From Echinarachnius parma (lineage: Eukaryota > Echinodermata > Echinoidea > Clypeasteroida > Echinarachniidae), in the NCBI GenBank assembly GCA_037951105.1, contig JBAMJV010008827.1, positions 1 through 64,000 on the forward strand: a stretch of 64,000 nucleotides of DNA. Reading direction: 5' to 3'. The notes beneath the pieces are model-generated. The model searched no databases, was not told where the DNA came from, and saw only the letters and a list, made by a program, of their open reading frames with translations. A program made the translations under genes and the position numbers. Shown in pieces: positions 12,602 through 26,900 of this stretch (the first letter of the stretch is position 1; every line of letters begins with the position of its first letter).

Positions 12602-15600
12602 GCCAACATTTTCAATATTAGGTTTAACTTTAAGACCGGGTTAAATCTCATCATTTGGCCTCTATTTGAGCAGTCTGTGGACTGGGTAACTGAGTATTGT
12701 TTCTGATTTGTACAAAAAGAAATGTTGGTCTAGTAGTATTTAATCCATGGACTAAAATAACCTATGGTTAAATTTTAATCCTCTGACCTGAATTTGGGTC
12801 ATTGAGTTTTGTACATCATTTGGAATGGGAGGGGTTATATAAGCTAACAAATATACTTCAGTTACCTGTGTACACAATTATTCTCTCTCCCAGTCCCTTC
12901 GTAGCAACAGTTTGAGCATGCTTGATTAACCCTGTGTAACTGTTTTTGTTTCTAATTTGCATTTAAAAAGAAAAGTTGGTCAAGAGGAAGAAGGGTACTG
13001 TATGTTTTAATACATTATCTTATAGATGTTTTAATTCCCATAGACTCAGTACATGGTGTATGGGGGCCCCATCTGCTAAGGGTTAGTTGTGTGAGACTTG
13101 CTGCCTAAACTAGTATTGCCTATTGGAACCTGGTGGGTCCGGTATTATCTCTATGGGGATTTCAAAATTCAGTAGAGAACAGGTTAATTCAAAGGCACAC
13201 AACTTTCCTGCCAGGAAGGTTGCCCTTTTTAAATCAATCAGAAACAAAAACTGTCCGACCAGAAAGTATCACATGCACAAAATTTGCATATTTTTAAATT
13301 CTATTACTGCCGTTTGCCTTTTGGCATTAAATGGATAGGTTTTAGCAATTTGACTCTACTTTGTTTGAATTTCAGGAAGGTTTTAAGTGGGTGTTTTCTA
13401 CCTTCCCGATTCTTTATTTAACTTAAAATGAAAGACCAACTTACCTTTTATTCCTTACCCATTTTTTCATTTTTTCCCCATTTAATTTAGGTGATGTTTT
13501 TATAATTACACAATTTTAACATATAATCTGTCATTTATTAACATATCGCTCAATTGTTTAAAAAATAGACCGGTCTTCCTCAATTAAAGATATCTTAACT
13601 TGTATAACTGATGTTAAGTCAACATTTATTAATATAACTTTACTCATTTTTTAAACTTTTTTTTCAGTGCATACCTCCCATCCTAACCAACATCCCGTTA
13701 TATTTACAAACTTTGTACAAAACTGCTAAATGTTGAAAATAAATCTTAAAATTTACCAATGCCGAGTTGGGGTCAATTTGTGTAGGTCTTCATATAATAT
13801 TGACTTTTTAGCCCAAAGAATATTTTAGAAGTATGTACCATTAATTTTTTTAGAACCAGTTTACTGAACGACCGTCTTCATTCAGGATGATATAACATCT
13901 ATCGTAGCCCATAGCCCACAGGACTTGTCTAATACTGTAGCATGAGGGGCAAGGACACTTTCTCAACTTTAATGCCAACACGCTGTTGTCACTTTAAATA
14001 TTCATCACCATGAATCTCTGACACAGTTTTTAAATGTAACATGTCGGTTTAAGTGCTTTTTTGCTAAAAATGGATGTATGCGTGTACTTGGTCAGTCGAG
14101 CTGGCTTAACCTTTGAAAGAGGATTTGTGCTTTTGGTTAAATAAAAGACATACATTCTTCATAGACCCCCAGTGTGAGATATATCTCATGCTCAGAAGTC
14201 CTCAACAGGTTACGGTTTCCATGAACCAATCAGCACGGAGTATTAGCAGTCTTTAGCTTCATTCAACAAGTTTTTAAGTTTTTATGCAACAGGGTACAGT
14301 TCATAACACTTCACATACAAGGGAGACTGTTGGACACATTCTATCACTTACAGTAGTTGAAATTCATATGATGCTTTGACCTGTTCAAGACTGATTGATT
14401 ACATGCATTCTCCATAGACCAAAGCCGAGTACTTTCCAGGACTAGTCCTGAACAGGTTAAATTTGAACATGAATGTACAGATCTATACAGAAGCTGTGAT
14501 CCAGATGTACTATTGGACAATATCACCTGGTTCACTGTACTCTCTGTCAGTCTGGCTATATAATGCAAACCTCTCTGGTCCCGCACCGTTCCCGCAATCT
14601 CCGCCCTATCGGGTATCCAGACGATGAGATTGATGTTATATGGCAGACATCTCTTTCCGTCAGCCACTACCCCCTTTTATTTTTTTTCACCTTTAACGTC
14701 CCATTTTCATACTCTTCTCCCCCAGTTCCAATCATGCGCTCTTTGTCTGATGAAATATGTAATGGCTTCAAATTTCAGGCATGCTGTGCTTAATTTTATC
14801 TACCCTACCTGATCTGCTTCTGAACAGTCAGAACTGTTTCTCAAATTGAATGACGATTGGTATCCAGATATCAAGTATAGACTTATATAATGCAGATCAA
14901 ATCCAGTGGTTTATCTTCCTTATGGACATGATAAATTAATGTACATTTTATAGGGAGCTTGATATGAATAAAGCTGGACTTAAAGTTCATATATAGATAT
15001 TTCTTAGATCATTTAGTTTTTTTCTTAAAGATTTGTTCTAATCAGATCTGACCATCAACCATCAATGTTCATGAATCAAATTATATTTGTATTGTTTATT
15101 CTTAAAAGATAAGAGCTTAATGAGATATCGGTACATCTTTTCCCTTCAAACCTGCCCCCCCCCCCCCCCCCCCTCTTGTTAGCATTTGTGCTAAAATAAT
15201 AAGTTTGTGCTGAATGATAAGTTTGTATCGGAAATAATATCGCTAGTGATATTCGTTTGTCTCGCAATGTATGGTCAACAAGGAATCTAAAAGATCACAA
15301 CGTTTGTAATAAGTTTGTAATACAAACTTAATCAGTCTTTACTAGCCTGCAGCGGGCAGACCAATGCATAATTGAGAGGCCTATACACTATGCATCATTC
15401 ATCTTTCAGACTCTCATCTTTTCTCTCTTTTCACTCAATTATTCACGGATGAGGATTGCGGATAATAACCAAATACATCATGGCCTATTTCACAAAATCA
15501 GGACAGAGTATATACAACCACAAGTTTGTGTGGCCGCTGTTTATAATCCCCAAGAGACTTGGAACAGTGGGAACTATGAAATATAGCAAAAATGGTTGAT

Positions 15601-18600
15601 GGTTTTGAATAAATGACAATAAATTGCTAATGATATACATGTAGACTTAATGGTCAGATTATGTGGCTATATAGTAACCAAATACACAGTCTATTAATTC
15701 ACAAATTTGCATGGCAAAATCAACTACTCAATCGTATGATCAATCATTTGATTGTACAAGTAATCGTGATTCCTTTTACCGGGGCCCTGAACGTGTTATT
15801 AGTAGTATATGTTTTTCGTGGGTGGGTTCAAACAACTACAGTTTATAGCTGTTGTTCCGCATGGCTAAAAATACAGCTATCATGAAATAAGAGCTCCCTC
15901 ATTAAAGATGTATGAATTGTTGTGTATGATTTTTTTTTTCTTGTTAGAATCTGAAATAAGATCCCCATGCATGGCCAGAAAGCATGACAATCGTCAATCA
16001 TGGAAAATAATGCGGTTGAGGTTGTGGCTTTCCGGGTGGTCTACCTCTTCACACACTTTCTTTTAATAACCCTCTCAGGGCTAAATGCAAATCAATAGAG
16101 CTCTACACTAACTCAGTTTGCCCAGTCAGGCCAGTGGAATAATTTCTTCTCAATTTTGGTTGGCCCAAAAGAAACGGTCACTATCCCAGACCAAATTATA
16201 TTTGACTGTATACTATTTACTATCCAATGTTTCATGCCATTTATTGAGGAGACTTGACGTGAAAGGAATTGATATTTTCTCATTCTGGCATTCTGGTCAA
16301 TTAAACAAATCTAGTTGCCAGATAAGGCGATCAAAATAAGACTTCTTCGAAATCCATTTTTGTTGGCCCAAAGTAAAATTTTACCGGATAGCTAATAATG
16401 AATTGTTCATAACCTGGGACTGTAAGTGTTAAGCTGAAGACGTGTGAAATACAACAAAATCTGTGATTTATTCCCCAACAGAGACGTCTGACCATAAACA
16501 CTGCCCCCTTCATTAAACATTCATCCGATGTATGCCTCGATTCCTCCGAGAAGTAAGCCTGAAAGGGATACTGTTTTCTTTTTTTCTTCCTTTTTCTCCC
16601 CTTGCATTTTGGAAGATGGCGAATACGGGTCACAGATGCATTGATCAGCCAGGGAGAAAAGTGGACATAATCAAGCAGAATTTGGGGAATTGTATTTAAA
16701 AGGGAGCAGTTGTAGAACAAGAAACATGGGAAATAAAAGAATACAGGCGTTGAATATTAAACATTGTAACTAGTAGGACGGGGCGATGTCATAGCCCATA
16801 GGCGGTATGATATGATCAGTTTCTGCAATCTCACCCTGTATGTGGACAATTCAATTTATATTCAAGGTGGTTTGGGTTCGTAAATATGACACGTGGTGCC
16901 ATCTTGCAAACAAATGCACACAGTGCCAAATTTACACCAGCTCGGTGTAATGTAGTGTGCACAAAGCAGCTAATTGCCAATGTTTAATATGCTCTGTAGC
17001 ATTTCGAAAAAGTGCCCTCTACATCCCCACAATCTTTAAAATAAAAAAATTAATAGTTGGGCTGATTGGAAAATTTCCAATCGGATGTACAAATTAAAGC
17101 AGTCCTTTATATTGCTTTCTTCATGAGATATGAAACAATTATGATAGTGTGAGACCATGGGTTATAGATATAGTGATCAGTCAGAGAGAGAAAAGTGGAC
17201 ATAATCAAGCAGAATTTTGGGGATTGTATTTAAAAGGGACCAGTTGTAGAACAAGAAACATGGGAAATAAAAGAATACAGCCATTGAATATTAAACATTG
17301 TCACTGTGTAGGACAGCTTGATGTCATAGGCAGTATGCTTCATATTGTTTAGTAATTGTTCTGCATAAAGATATATGATTATAATATATGTAGTATGGTT
17401 ACTTTGGTGCACACATCTATGTTAGAATATAAATTGACACATAGAAAGTTAAATTCTCGCAATTGGAACTATCAATAATGCCACAAGTTATGGATCACCA
17501 TTTAACAAGCAAAGGTTCATAGTAAAGTAGGGCATATGAAATGCTACAAACAACGTACAAACATCAACCCAGCAATGTTCTACATATGCTAAATCATACG
17601 AATTACAGATATAGGTCGTGGTTGATTTGAACGATCCTCCTGTCTTGTCTCCCATTGAATAGGGACCTGTAGGAATGGTAGGGCCATTATCAAATCTGAC
17701 ACGATAAAAGGTCTCTCATGATTTGTTGGCAGGCTGAAGTCGATTCAAAACAATGACTCCTGACATTTCTCCATTCTCCCTCGTTTAATATCGTGCAGTC
17801 GTCTTAGATTGCGCGGTCCTTGAGCGACAGTTACATCGCAAATATCTCATCAGTCGAAATGTCAAGCACCCAATGAATGAAAGGGTTTTATAGGAAGTCT
17901 CCCTCTAATCGTCTGTTTGTTTTTTAGTTACCAAGCAAATTACACGGAAACGAGTTAGGGATTCAGATAAATATAGCTTATAACATGTCGGGTGAGTTAG
18001 GGATTTAAATAAAGCTGCCAAAGTGCAATGTCTTGATGAGAGATCTTAGAATAACTGTGCTATTGTAATTTTGTTTACGATATGAAGCAAATTATAGAGA
18101 AATGTGTTAGATATAGCTTATAAAATGTCAGTCGAGGAATAGATTCACATAAAGCTGATGATGCATGTAGTTTTGTTGTTACATCTGTACTTTTGTCATT
18201 TTGCTTCTGATATAAAGAAAAATACTCTTTTCACGGAAACGAGTTAGAGAATCAGTCAAAGCTAATAAAAATGTAAAATGAAAGATATTCAGACAAAGCG
18301 TAACAAACGTATAATGTCTCTGTGATAGATCTTGGGAGACGTGTATCATTGTCATTTCGTGTAAAGTCTTCCAACACATTTTATTACACCTCCAGTCTTT
18401 GTAGCCTGGAGGCCCGATAACCTAATTTTTATGCACTTTTGAAAGAAGTAAGAGGGCAGCTTTCAACAGAGTTTGTCGAGCCCAGCTCGGCTCATTGTGG
18501 TACATCTAGTACAAATGTGAAAGATCAATATCTTCGGGGCCCGCTCGCTCCAAAACTTGTGTCCGATCAAATAAGGTATAATACCGAGTGCTGTTTGGTT

Positions 18601-20661
18601 GAGAGACGGTGAAGTGATGATTCGATCAGCAAACATAGGGTCTTTGAGTAACAGGGGCTAGGTGACAACTATATTTCCATATGCAGGGAGTTCAACAGAA
18701 TTTACATACACTCTTTGAGATACATTGATGATGACCGCACATATCAAGATATACCTAAAATTACATTTTGTGACATAATGATAGTATTCAACAATAAACT
18801 CCTGTGTTCTTTTGATCATTATAGTATTTCTTTCACAATACTGAAATCTAGATAAGAAACTTGAGTCACCATAATGTTTTTGTATTAGATTAAAATATGT
18901 TTGTACTTAATAAGAAACAATCTTACTTGCTTCCATTGAATGAATGCAATTGCTTTTGATTGCCTCAGTATTGATATGACTAACCCTTTGAAGGTGGTTT
19001 TTAATTTTACTTTTTACAGCATTGGAATTCTCCATAGACCCTGGACCAAGTATTTTGGGACCAGTCCTGAACGAATTAATCCATAGCAACTTCTTTTTGA
19101 CAGAATGCACATTCTTCATAAACCCTAGTATAGCTTGAGTATTCTGGGGACCTTTTCTGAACAGGTCAATGACGAAGACAGACTCTTCTCCAGCATGTAT
19201 CCCAAGCCTAATTGACAGACGATATTATGTTTGTCACATCTCAACTGCGCTAGAAAGAAAATAATGAATTCTTCACACTTCAGTGCAGTTTTGTTGACAG
19301 ACAACTGGGATGTCCGCTACAGCTGTTTATTTGACTTATCAAAGGAGATGGAATTCTTTAATTCAGCCTTTGATGAAGAGAAAAAATTTCAATATTTATT
19401 TGAATCTCGGTCATATAATGAAGACCAGATGTTATAATGAAAATAGAATGAAAAATGTATATATAAGAACAAGTTGTATTTATCTTGTCTTTTTTTCTTT
19501 CGTTCTATTTTGATGTAATAAAATTATTGATGTATAATTAAATTTTTCATTATTTAGTCATGTATTTGTGTATCTATCTTGAGAAGTGTCCTTCAAAAAA
19601 GTTTCTTTGTTATTTCTTATTTTTGTCCTCTGCTTTGTTCCTATGTAAATATTAACTTTTTACTCATTTATGCATTTGAATTGTATGTATACTCACAACT
19701 ACTACTTTATCAGACAAAGTTTTCAGTGCAATATATATGTATTTTCTTGTCTCTAATGATACTTTGTATTATCACTGTAGAAATTTAACTCTGTAAATTA
19801 TATTCTTAGGTGAATTATGGATTATATTGTGTATTCACAGGTATTTTGATCACAATTTCATGTATTGAATTCATCTTTTTCAATTTTGATGCATGGATTG
19901 ATTGTTCTTGACATATTTCAAATTTGGAAATGATAGAAGATTTTTGAGGTGTTGATTTCTTCAATTTTGCAGTGAAATCACAATCACTGTTTTTTTTATC
20001 TCAGCATGCTCAATTACAACTACCATACTTTGAGGAATATCACACATAGCATGGATAATGATACTCTGAATTTTACCAGTGCATGAAATATCACTAAATT
20101 TATTTATGAGATTTTAGATCTCATGTTTTCTTAATACAGCTCTTAATACTGCTCTTAATAAGCAGTATGTTTTGAGGTAAGGGGAGTATTTTATTGCATG
20201 ATGTTTTATGCACAGTCACACATTTAGTTCTCATGTACACTTCATACACAGAAAATGTACAAATATGCATGTGAAATATTTGTTTTAAAGAGAAATATAT
20301 TTTTTAATGTTTATACAAAATTTTTAAAAATGTACAGACTTTATAAACTTTGGTTAGGGTTAAAGAAAAATACAGAGGGAATGTAGGTAAAAATGCACAG
20401 AAAAACATGAATTATTTTAAATTTCAGCATATATGATACCATCAACAAATATAAATGTTCTATGGACTCATTAAAACAATCTTTTCAAATTGTTCATATA
20501 TGTACACACAAGTTTTTATACAAAGACAACCAGTTAAACTGTATGACTAAATGTTGTACATTGTATTTCTGACATCCCATTGAGTAAAATAATCTGGCGC
20601 TTTCTTAAATTGTTATCATTAATAACGTGTTTGCGTACTTCTATCTCACTTTTCACCGTAG
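12602..20661 (+). other. Presumed neurexin intron, repeats only
   Basis: No exon recognised. Holds TTAA-type relics with the phrase cattctccatagaccc (14106-14212, 14374-14460, 18981-19080, 19107-19169), a C run (15155-15172), a duplicated 180-bp segment (16640-16830 and 17172-17350) and degenerate repeats near 17930-18260. Confidence 0.5.
16640..17350. repeat. Direct repeat of about 180 bp, spacing about 530 bp
   Basis: aagtggacataatcaagcag and the following 150 bp occur at 16658 and 17191 with few differences. Confidence 0.8.
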
Positions 20662-20901
20662 ACCCAGGGTTCCCTGTCTTTCAGCTTCCGCACCAACGAG
20701 CCGGATGGAGTCATCATGTACAACCGTGGGGCGGACCACATCACGGATTTCTTTGCCCTGGAACTCAACGACGGCTATCTCTACATGGTCCTGGACTTGG
20801 GAGGCGGCGCCATCCGATACCGGTCCAACTCTCTACCCCTCAACGACGGCCTCTGGCACTATGTGAACCTGGAGCGCCACCACAACAGAGGAACGATACA
20901 G
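20662..20901 (+). CDS. NRXN: Neurexin exon: LNS3 (first part in window)
   Basis: An 80-codon exon in phase 0 at both ends, between acceptor caccgtag and donor gtatgt. It encodes the laminin-G core of LNS3, with [34 protein letters not shown] and [13 protein letters not shown]. These match the neurexin LNS3 signature (T/N-EPNG-LI, D-FFA-E, NDG-W). The N-terminal strands of LNS3 must lie on an exon upstream; I did not find it in 1-20661. Confidence 0.92.
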
Positions 20902-23900
20902 GTATGTTTGCAGTTACATGGATTTGTTAGCATTACCTGTGCATGTAACAGAGTAATAGTTGCATACTGAACATTGGCAATCTGTATGTGATCCTGACTT
21001 GGGAGGAGAGTCCATCTAATATCGTGCCAACTGTCCATTTACCCTTCAACAATTGTCCAAACTATGCTTGTAGATCGAAACAGTCCTTCACATCCAAGTC
21101 AAATAAACAAATTATTCAACTGCCAAACTAATTGTAAAAAATCACCCAAAATAACTCCATTTTAGATGCGACGATTAAACAAACTTTCAACCCGTTTCTG
21201 CAGATTGACACTCAGGAGCCGGGCAAGTTCGACGTCGGAGGGGCGAGTCGACACCTCAACCTGGAGCACCACCTGGTGTTGGGAGGCATCGACGTCGACA
21301 ACGATGCCGACCACCTCCCCATCGACCTGTTCTCGGGGGTGCTTCGCAGGGGCTATGTGGGATGTGTCAAGAACCTGGTGCTACAAGGGGTGACAGTGGA
21401 CCTCCCGGAGTATGCTAGGCAGCAGATCAGGGACGAGAGCGTGGGAGTGTTCTGCAGGTAACGTATGACAAATTTTGTTGTAAAATGCGAGATGCACCAA
21501 TTTCTACATTTTTAAAGCAAGGCTATCATCGTATAATGCAATATAATTCCATTGAAATTATACTTTGCTCATTAATTCATATCGAGGTATATTCTTGAAG
21601 TTATGATCAACAGTACCACATTGATTGTTCCAGCAGCATCAGTTGCAAATATCGCAAAATAACAAAAACAGGCATGTTTTCACCTCTTTACGCCGTGTGT
21701 AGCTGTAGCAACAACCCCTGTCTTTAGGGAGCAACCTGTACTAAAAGGTGGAATCAATTTTCTTATGTCTCACATGTTAGTTACACAGAACAATTTTACC
21801 TTCTCTCTAAGATCTTCAAAAACATTTTCACCCTCAAAAAACAAAAACAATTATAATTTTGGATTTAAACAAAATATCTTTATGCTGCATGTAGCTGTAG
21901 TAACAACCCCTGTCTTTTAGGGAGCAACCTGTACTAAAGGGTGGAATCACTTTACTTCTGTCTCATATGTTGGTAACACAGAACAATTTTTTTCCTTCTA
22001 TCTAAGATCTTCAAAAACATTATCACCATCCCCCAAAAAACAAAAAAATTATTATCTTGGATACAGTGAACATTATACCTTCTCCCTCAGATCTTTGTAA
22101 ATATTTTCACCAATACAAATCAATGATTTTTCTCCTTCCCATGTAATCATTAAGTCACCAGTACCAAAGATGAGAATAATTAACCCTTCTCTTTAATATC
22201 TTGGTTGAAGGGAACATTTTACTCTCTCTTGAAAATATTTGAAAACATTTTCAATAAAAATCAATATGGGGCTGGCTCCACTTTGCCTTTGTTCCCTATT
22301 TTAGTTGGATACGGTATTTTCCCCTCTTTGAAAACATTATTAATTAAAACATTATCTTTTTTCTTCTTTCAGGGAGGAAGAACCACAATGTAGCTCCGCT
22401 CCCTGCCATCATGAAGGCACTTGCACCGAGGGCTGGAACCGCTTCAAATGCGACTGCCGCATCACTGGCTATACGGGAAAGACTTGTGAAGAAGGTAATC
22501 TACACCACGTAACTTCTCCATTCACCAATTAACCCTAGCTTTACTCTGCATTACTCTCTGATAAGGCATTAACCCATTGATGACTGGCTTCATGAATAAT
22601 CTGGCTGCCATCTATGGTGAATGCATGCTATACTGAAATAAACAAGTAATGGGTTAACAAATTTGCACAGGGCGCAATGCCAATAGAGCCGCTCTATCTC
22701 TTGGATGATGGTAGTTGATAGTTACATGTAACTTACCCAAGCTGCAAGATACACATACGTGCATAAATCAGTATGAGTATTCCTGCTTCAAGTTTTGCAT
22801 ACATTTTGTCATTGACCCCTAACTTGACTAGTTTGACCATTACTTGACCAGGTAAACATAGAATTAACAAATGATATGTTTTTTCAAACAATTTTAGAGC
22901 TGCTAGGGCTGTGACATGACTTTGACTGTTGAATGTCCACTTACAAACAAAAAATGTACACTTTTCATATGTAACTGTTGGGTTATTTTCTCTTGAAAGG
23001 TGCAACTCCTTCAGTGATTGGCTGTGCATTATATTCAAGCAGAATACAGTTCTGCTTCAGGCATTTATATTAGTATTACTTGTGCCTCCTAAAGTTGACG
23101 ATTCCAACTGACACGTTTTTTTTTTTTTTTTTTCTATCAACCATGAATTGATCTAACTGTCCCACAATCTGATCAGTCCAGTATTCACGGGTGAGGACAT
23201 TTCCTGGGGCTATATGCCGCAAATTGGGCATTACTTTGATATTTGATTGGAAATTGACACAGAAGCCAAATCAGGCGGCATTTCAGTCACCTACGAAAAT
23301 TGAGGTTCCTTCTCAGTCCAATTCCATATGACGGGTCAGCGGTGTGATTGTAACTAGCCCCGAGGCTTCTCGGTAAATCAGAAGACTTATTTTCCGATTG
23401 ACCATTTGACCATTCTGGCCATCAATTCAAACACAAGTGGACAGTGACCTATCCTTGTACCAATCTGGGTGTCGGTAACAGCAAACAGGAGAAAACAATT
23501 CTTTACTTGTGAAAAAAATGATGGAATTGACATGTGACGTAGGTGACAAACTTGCAAACTTGTTTCAAGTTTCCAGTATTCCGGTCGTGTATGAAAGTTT
23601 ATTCTGATCTCATCGGTCATTAACTCTTGAAATCAAACTTTTAATAACACCACTAGTGAAGATCTGCAGACATTTTTTTTTTTTTTTCATGGCAGAGAAC
23701 TGGCAAAGAGTTAAACATGAATGCTGAGCATGCCCACTAACACTGCTTGAATCTGCTTGCTTTTTTCTGCTAACTTACCCCCAAAGCATGTTTCTGAATA
23801 GGTAGTTCCATAACTTTTGCTCGGGCGACAAATGCTCCACTACTATTTTGTTGTATTTAATAAACGAACAAAGATATCTATAACCTCAATCAAAATCCTA

Positions 23901-26900
23901 TCGCTAACCTCATTCCTCATCCTAATCCTGAAACTAAACCTATCAACACTATCCCTAACCCATAATCTAAATATAAACCTAACCCAACTCTTAAAGCCCA
24001 GTTTCCCATTAGGCAACTTTCGCTATTACACGCCATGAAAGACGATGCAACTCCAAACGTCATAGAGCACTGCAGCAAAAAATATGCACCATGTGAGGGG
24101 ACTTGGTCCAAGGCACTAAAACTCTTCAAAGTATGGAAGCGTGCACGAGAATATAGTTGTAGCTAGTTTCGTGCAACCGTAGTTACACTGTGCGTGTCCC
24201 AAGCTTTCAGTATCATTGTGGGAAACCGCATGAAGACCAGAATGATAATGTTACGATAAATCCTTGGAGTAATTGTCGCTTGAGCAAAGTCATGTCACCT
24301 TCTGAGTATCTATCTCTAAACATTGTACGATAAGCTTGTAGTGAGAATTAAAGTGCAGTAACATTTAATCAGCATCATTAGAAAATTACGAGTAAACTCA
24401 ATTTTCCAGTTAAAACATACCCAATGTAAAACATGCACCATGCAGTTGAATATACTGATGTAAAGAATTTAAAGACAAAAATATATTAATCACTGTACGT
24501 TAGGTGTAATCAGTTCCTTTGTATTATCTTTAATAATGGTTCGAAGTGCATTTATTTAAATTGCCAGTTTGTTTGAAAATTATCACCCATTATCACAGTA
24601 ATTGATACTTTTACGTGCACTTGATACGGCTATCAAGGTCACTACTAAGTAACGTTCTGTGTCAAGGCTGGTGTGTTTGCAAGTAATTACCAATTAGGCA
24701 GGGCCTGTTATGATGTGCGGCGTTATTTTCTCATTAAATTGTTGTAGCATGAAGTGCAGTGGCTGTGAAAATAAAAGGGGGTCCCTCCAGAGAGCCATGT
24801 GATTCTAAGCGATGCTTAACCAATTGCATGTGGGAACTGTGTGGGCCTTGTTTATGACTCTTTAGGAATTGCAAACAAATCTAGCATGGAACCGGTTAAA
24901 CTGCACAGCAACTAGCGATGCATACTAGAATGAAATGACTATTTTTAAAGCCCTTAACAGAAATAAAGTGCAATTTGTACAAATGTTACCTTCATTAACT
25001 AGGTATGGTTGTAGCTAATGTTTTTTAAATAATAGTTTAATTATAACCAGAAATTCTCACATTTTTAAGACCTGATCTTTAATAAAAAATTGGTTGTGCA
25101 AAAATAACATTGCAAATAATGTATCAGAGAATGTATTCACCACTTGTAAAGATCTGTAGAAAAGTTTCCAGCCATTTAGATTTCATGAAAAGTGTTACAA
25201 ATGTAATAGGAAAATATGGAGTTAGAAAGGCTTTGTGTGTGCTCTATTGTGACTAACATAAAAATAAACTGTAAGTCATTTTGACATGCAGTTTTGTTGT
25301 GTTGTTTTGCTTTCATTCTAATTCTTCAACCGCAGATTCCTTATTCAATGCTAACACTTTTCCATTTCTATTTTCCGCAGCCAACTAAAAACTCTGCTTC
25401 TAATTGGAAGATTTACTTATTTATGGCAGTGCTTGTAGAAATTTCCAAGATTAATTGAGTGATTTATTATGCATTAGAAATTTCATTTTCTAGGTAGTGC
25501 CTTCAGATTTTACAAATGTCAGTCTTCTTAATTATTTAAATTAATGACTTTTAATGAAAATATGAAGACTTTATGGAATATTTGATTAAGAAATGGAATG
25601 AAACCAAGCAATGATAGTTGAGAATAAAATACAAAATCCTGTTGTTTATCATAATTATTTTGACATTTTGAGAAATTTAAGAATTCAGAAATATCTTTGG
25701 AATTAAAACACTGCTTGAAGAGATCTTCCAATATAAACAAAGTACTGCCTGAAACAGAGACTCGTGGCATTCACTTGCATACTTTTTCTTTGAAGCGTTA
25801 TGATTTGTTCAGAAGAATCTACCATTTGAACGAGTGTGCAAGTGTATGTATGAATCTATTTCAGGTAGCACTTTTTTCCATGACTTTAACTCTTTTCTTC
25901 TAACCAATCCTTATCCGAAATCCAAATCAACTACGATTTTGACCCACTTTACCCATGCTCCTACTCCTAACCACCACCACCACCACTACCACCACAATTA
26001 CTAACAAACGTCTCACATGTACCCTACCCCCTTTCACTTCCCTTCCCTTGGCCTTACCCATCCCCATCCCATTCCTACCTTGTTTCCTCAATGTCCCCAA
26101 ATAAAACTTTGCATCCATTTCTTGTGAAAACCCCCGCCTGCTCTGTTCAAATGCTGTGCTTTAACATCAGTGTTCACTGAAGAAGGAGGTGAGTGACATG
26201 TATCGACACATGTGGGACTAAGGAGTATTTTGTTGCCACATTAACATATGGAATTTGTGTGCGTGCGTACATATATATGTATTTTTCATGGGAATTATTG
26301 TCTTAGCATAAAATGCCATCACATGTATAATACTGTTTCTATTTTGTGTGGATTATTTTATTTATTTATATTGTTCTGTAATGTATGTTAGCAATTGTAT
26401 GAAGAATAAGTATTTTCAGTCAGTATATGATGTAGAGAAAATGTTGAATATTTTGATTGATTTTACTGAATTAAAAATTGAATGATCAACATGACTGTTA
26501 TAATGTTATGACATTTTGCACTGGTCTGAATGAAGCAATATATTTTATGCAGTATGCGATGGTTTGTCTTCCCATTTTAGTGAAAATGGAAATTATTGTG
26601 AAAAAAATCAATTCACTCATATATAACTTTTTTTTCCTATTTTAAGTATGTATACTCACCATTTTACTTGTTATATTGGTTGATTACTGTTAACAATCTT
26701 ATGCTATTGGCATAACATTGTGTAGTTAGCAAGGTTTAAATATATATGTATGTTTCTTGTATGAACATATTTTGCAATGATGTTTTTCATTTTGGCTATC
26801 ATGAAAATATAACCATTTTTGTTTTTCATCAGTCTGTCAATTCATGCTAAATTTATTATTTATTTATTATTTATTTATTATTATTCACAATTGTTTACAT

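Noticed and set aside
16331-16720. 129-codon open frame on the - strand
   Set aside because: No domain, contains a simple Lys/Arg tract, and overlaps a duplicated non-coding segment.
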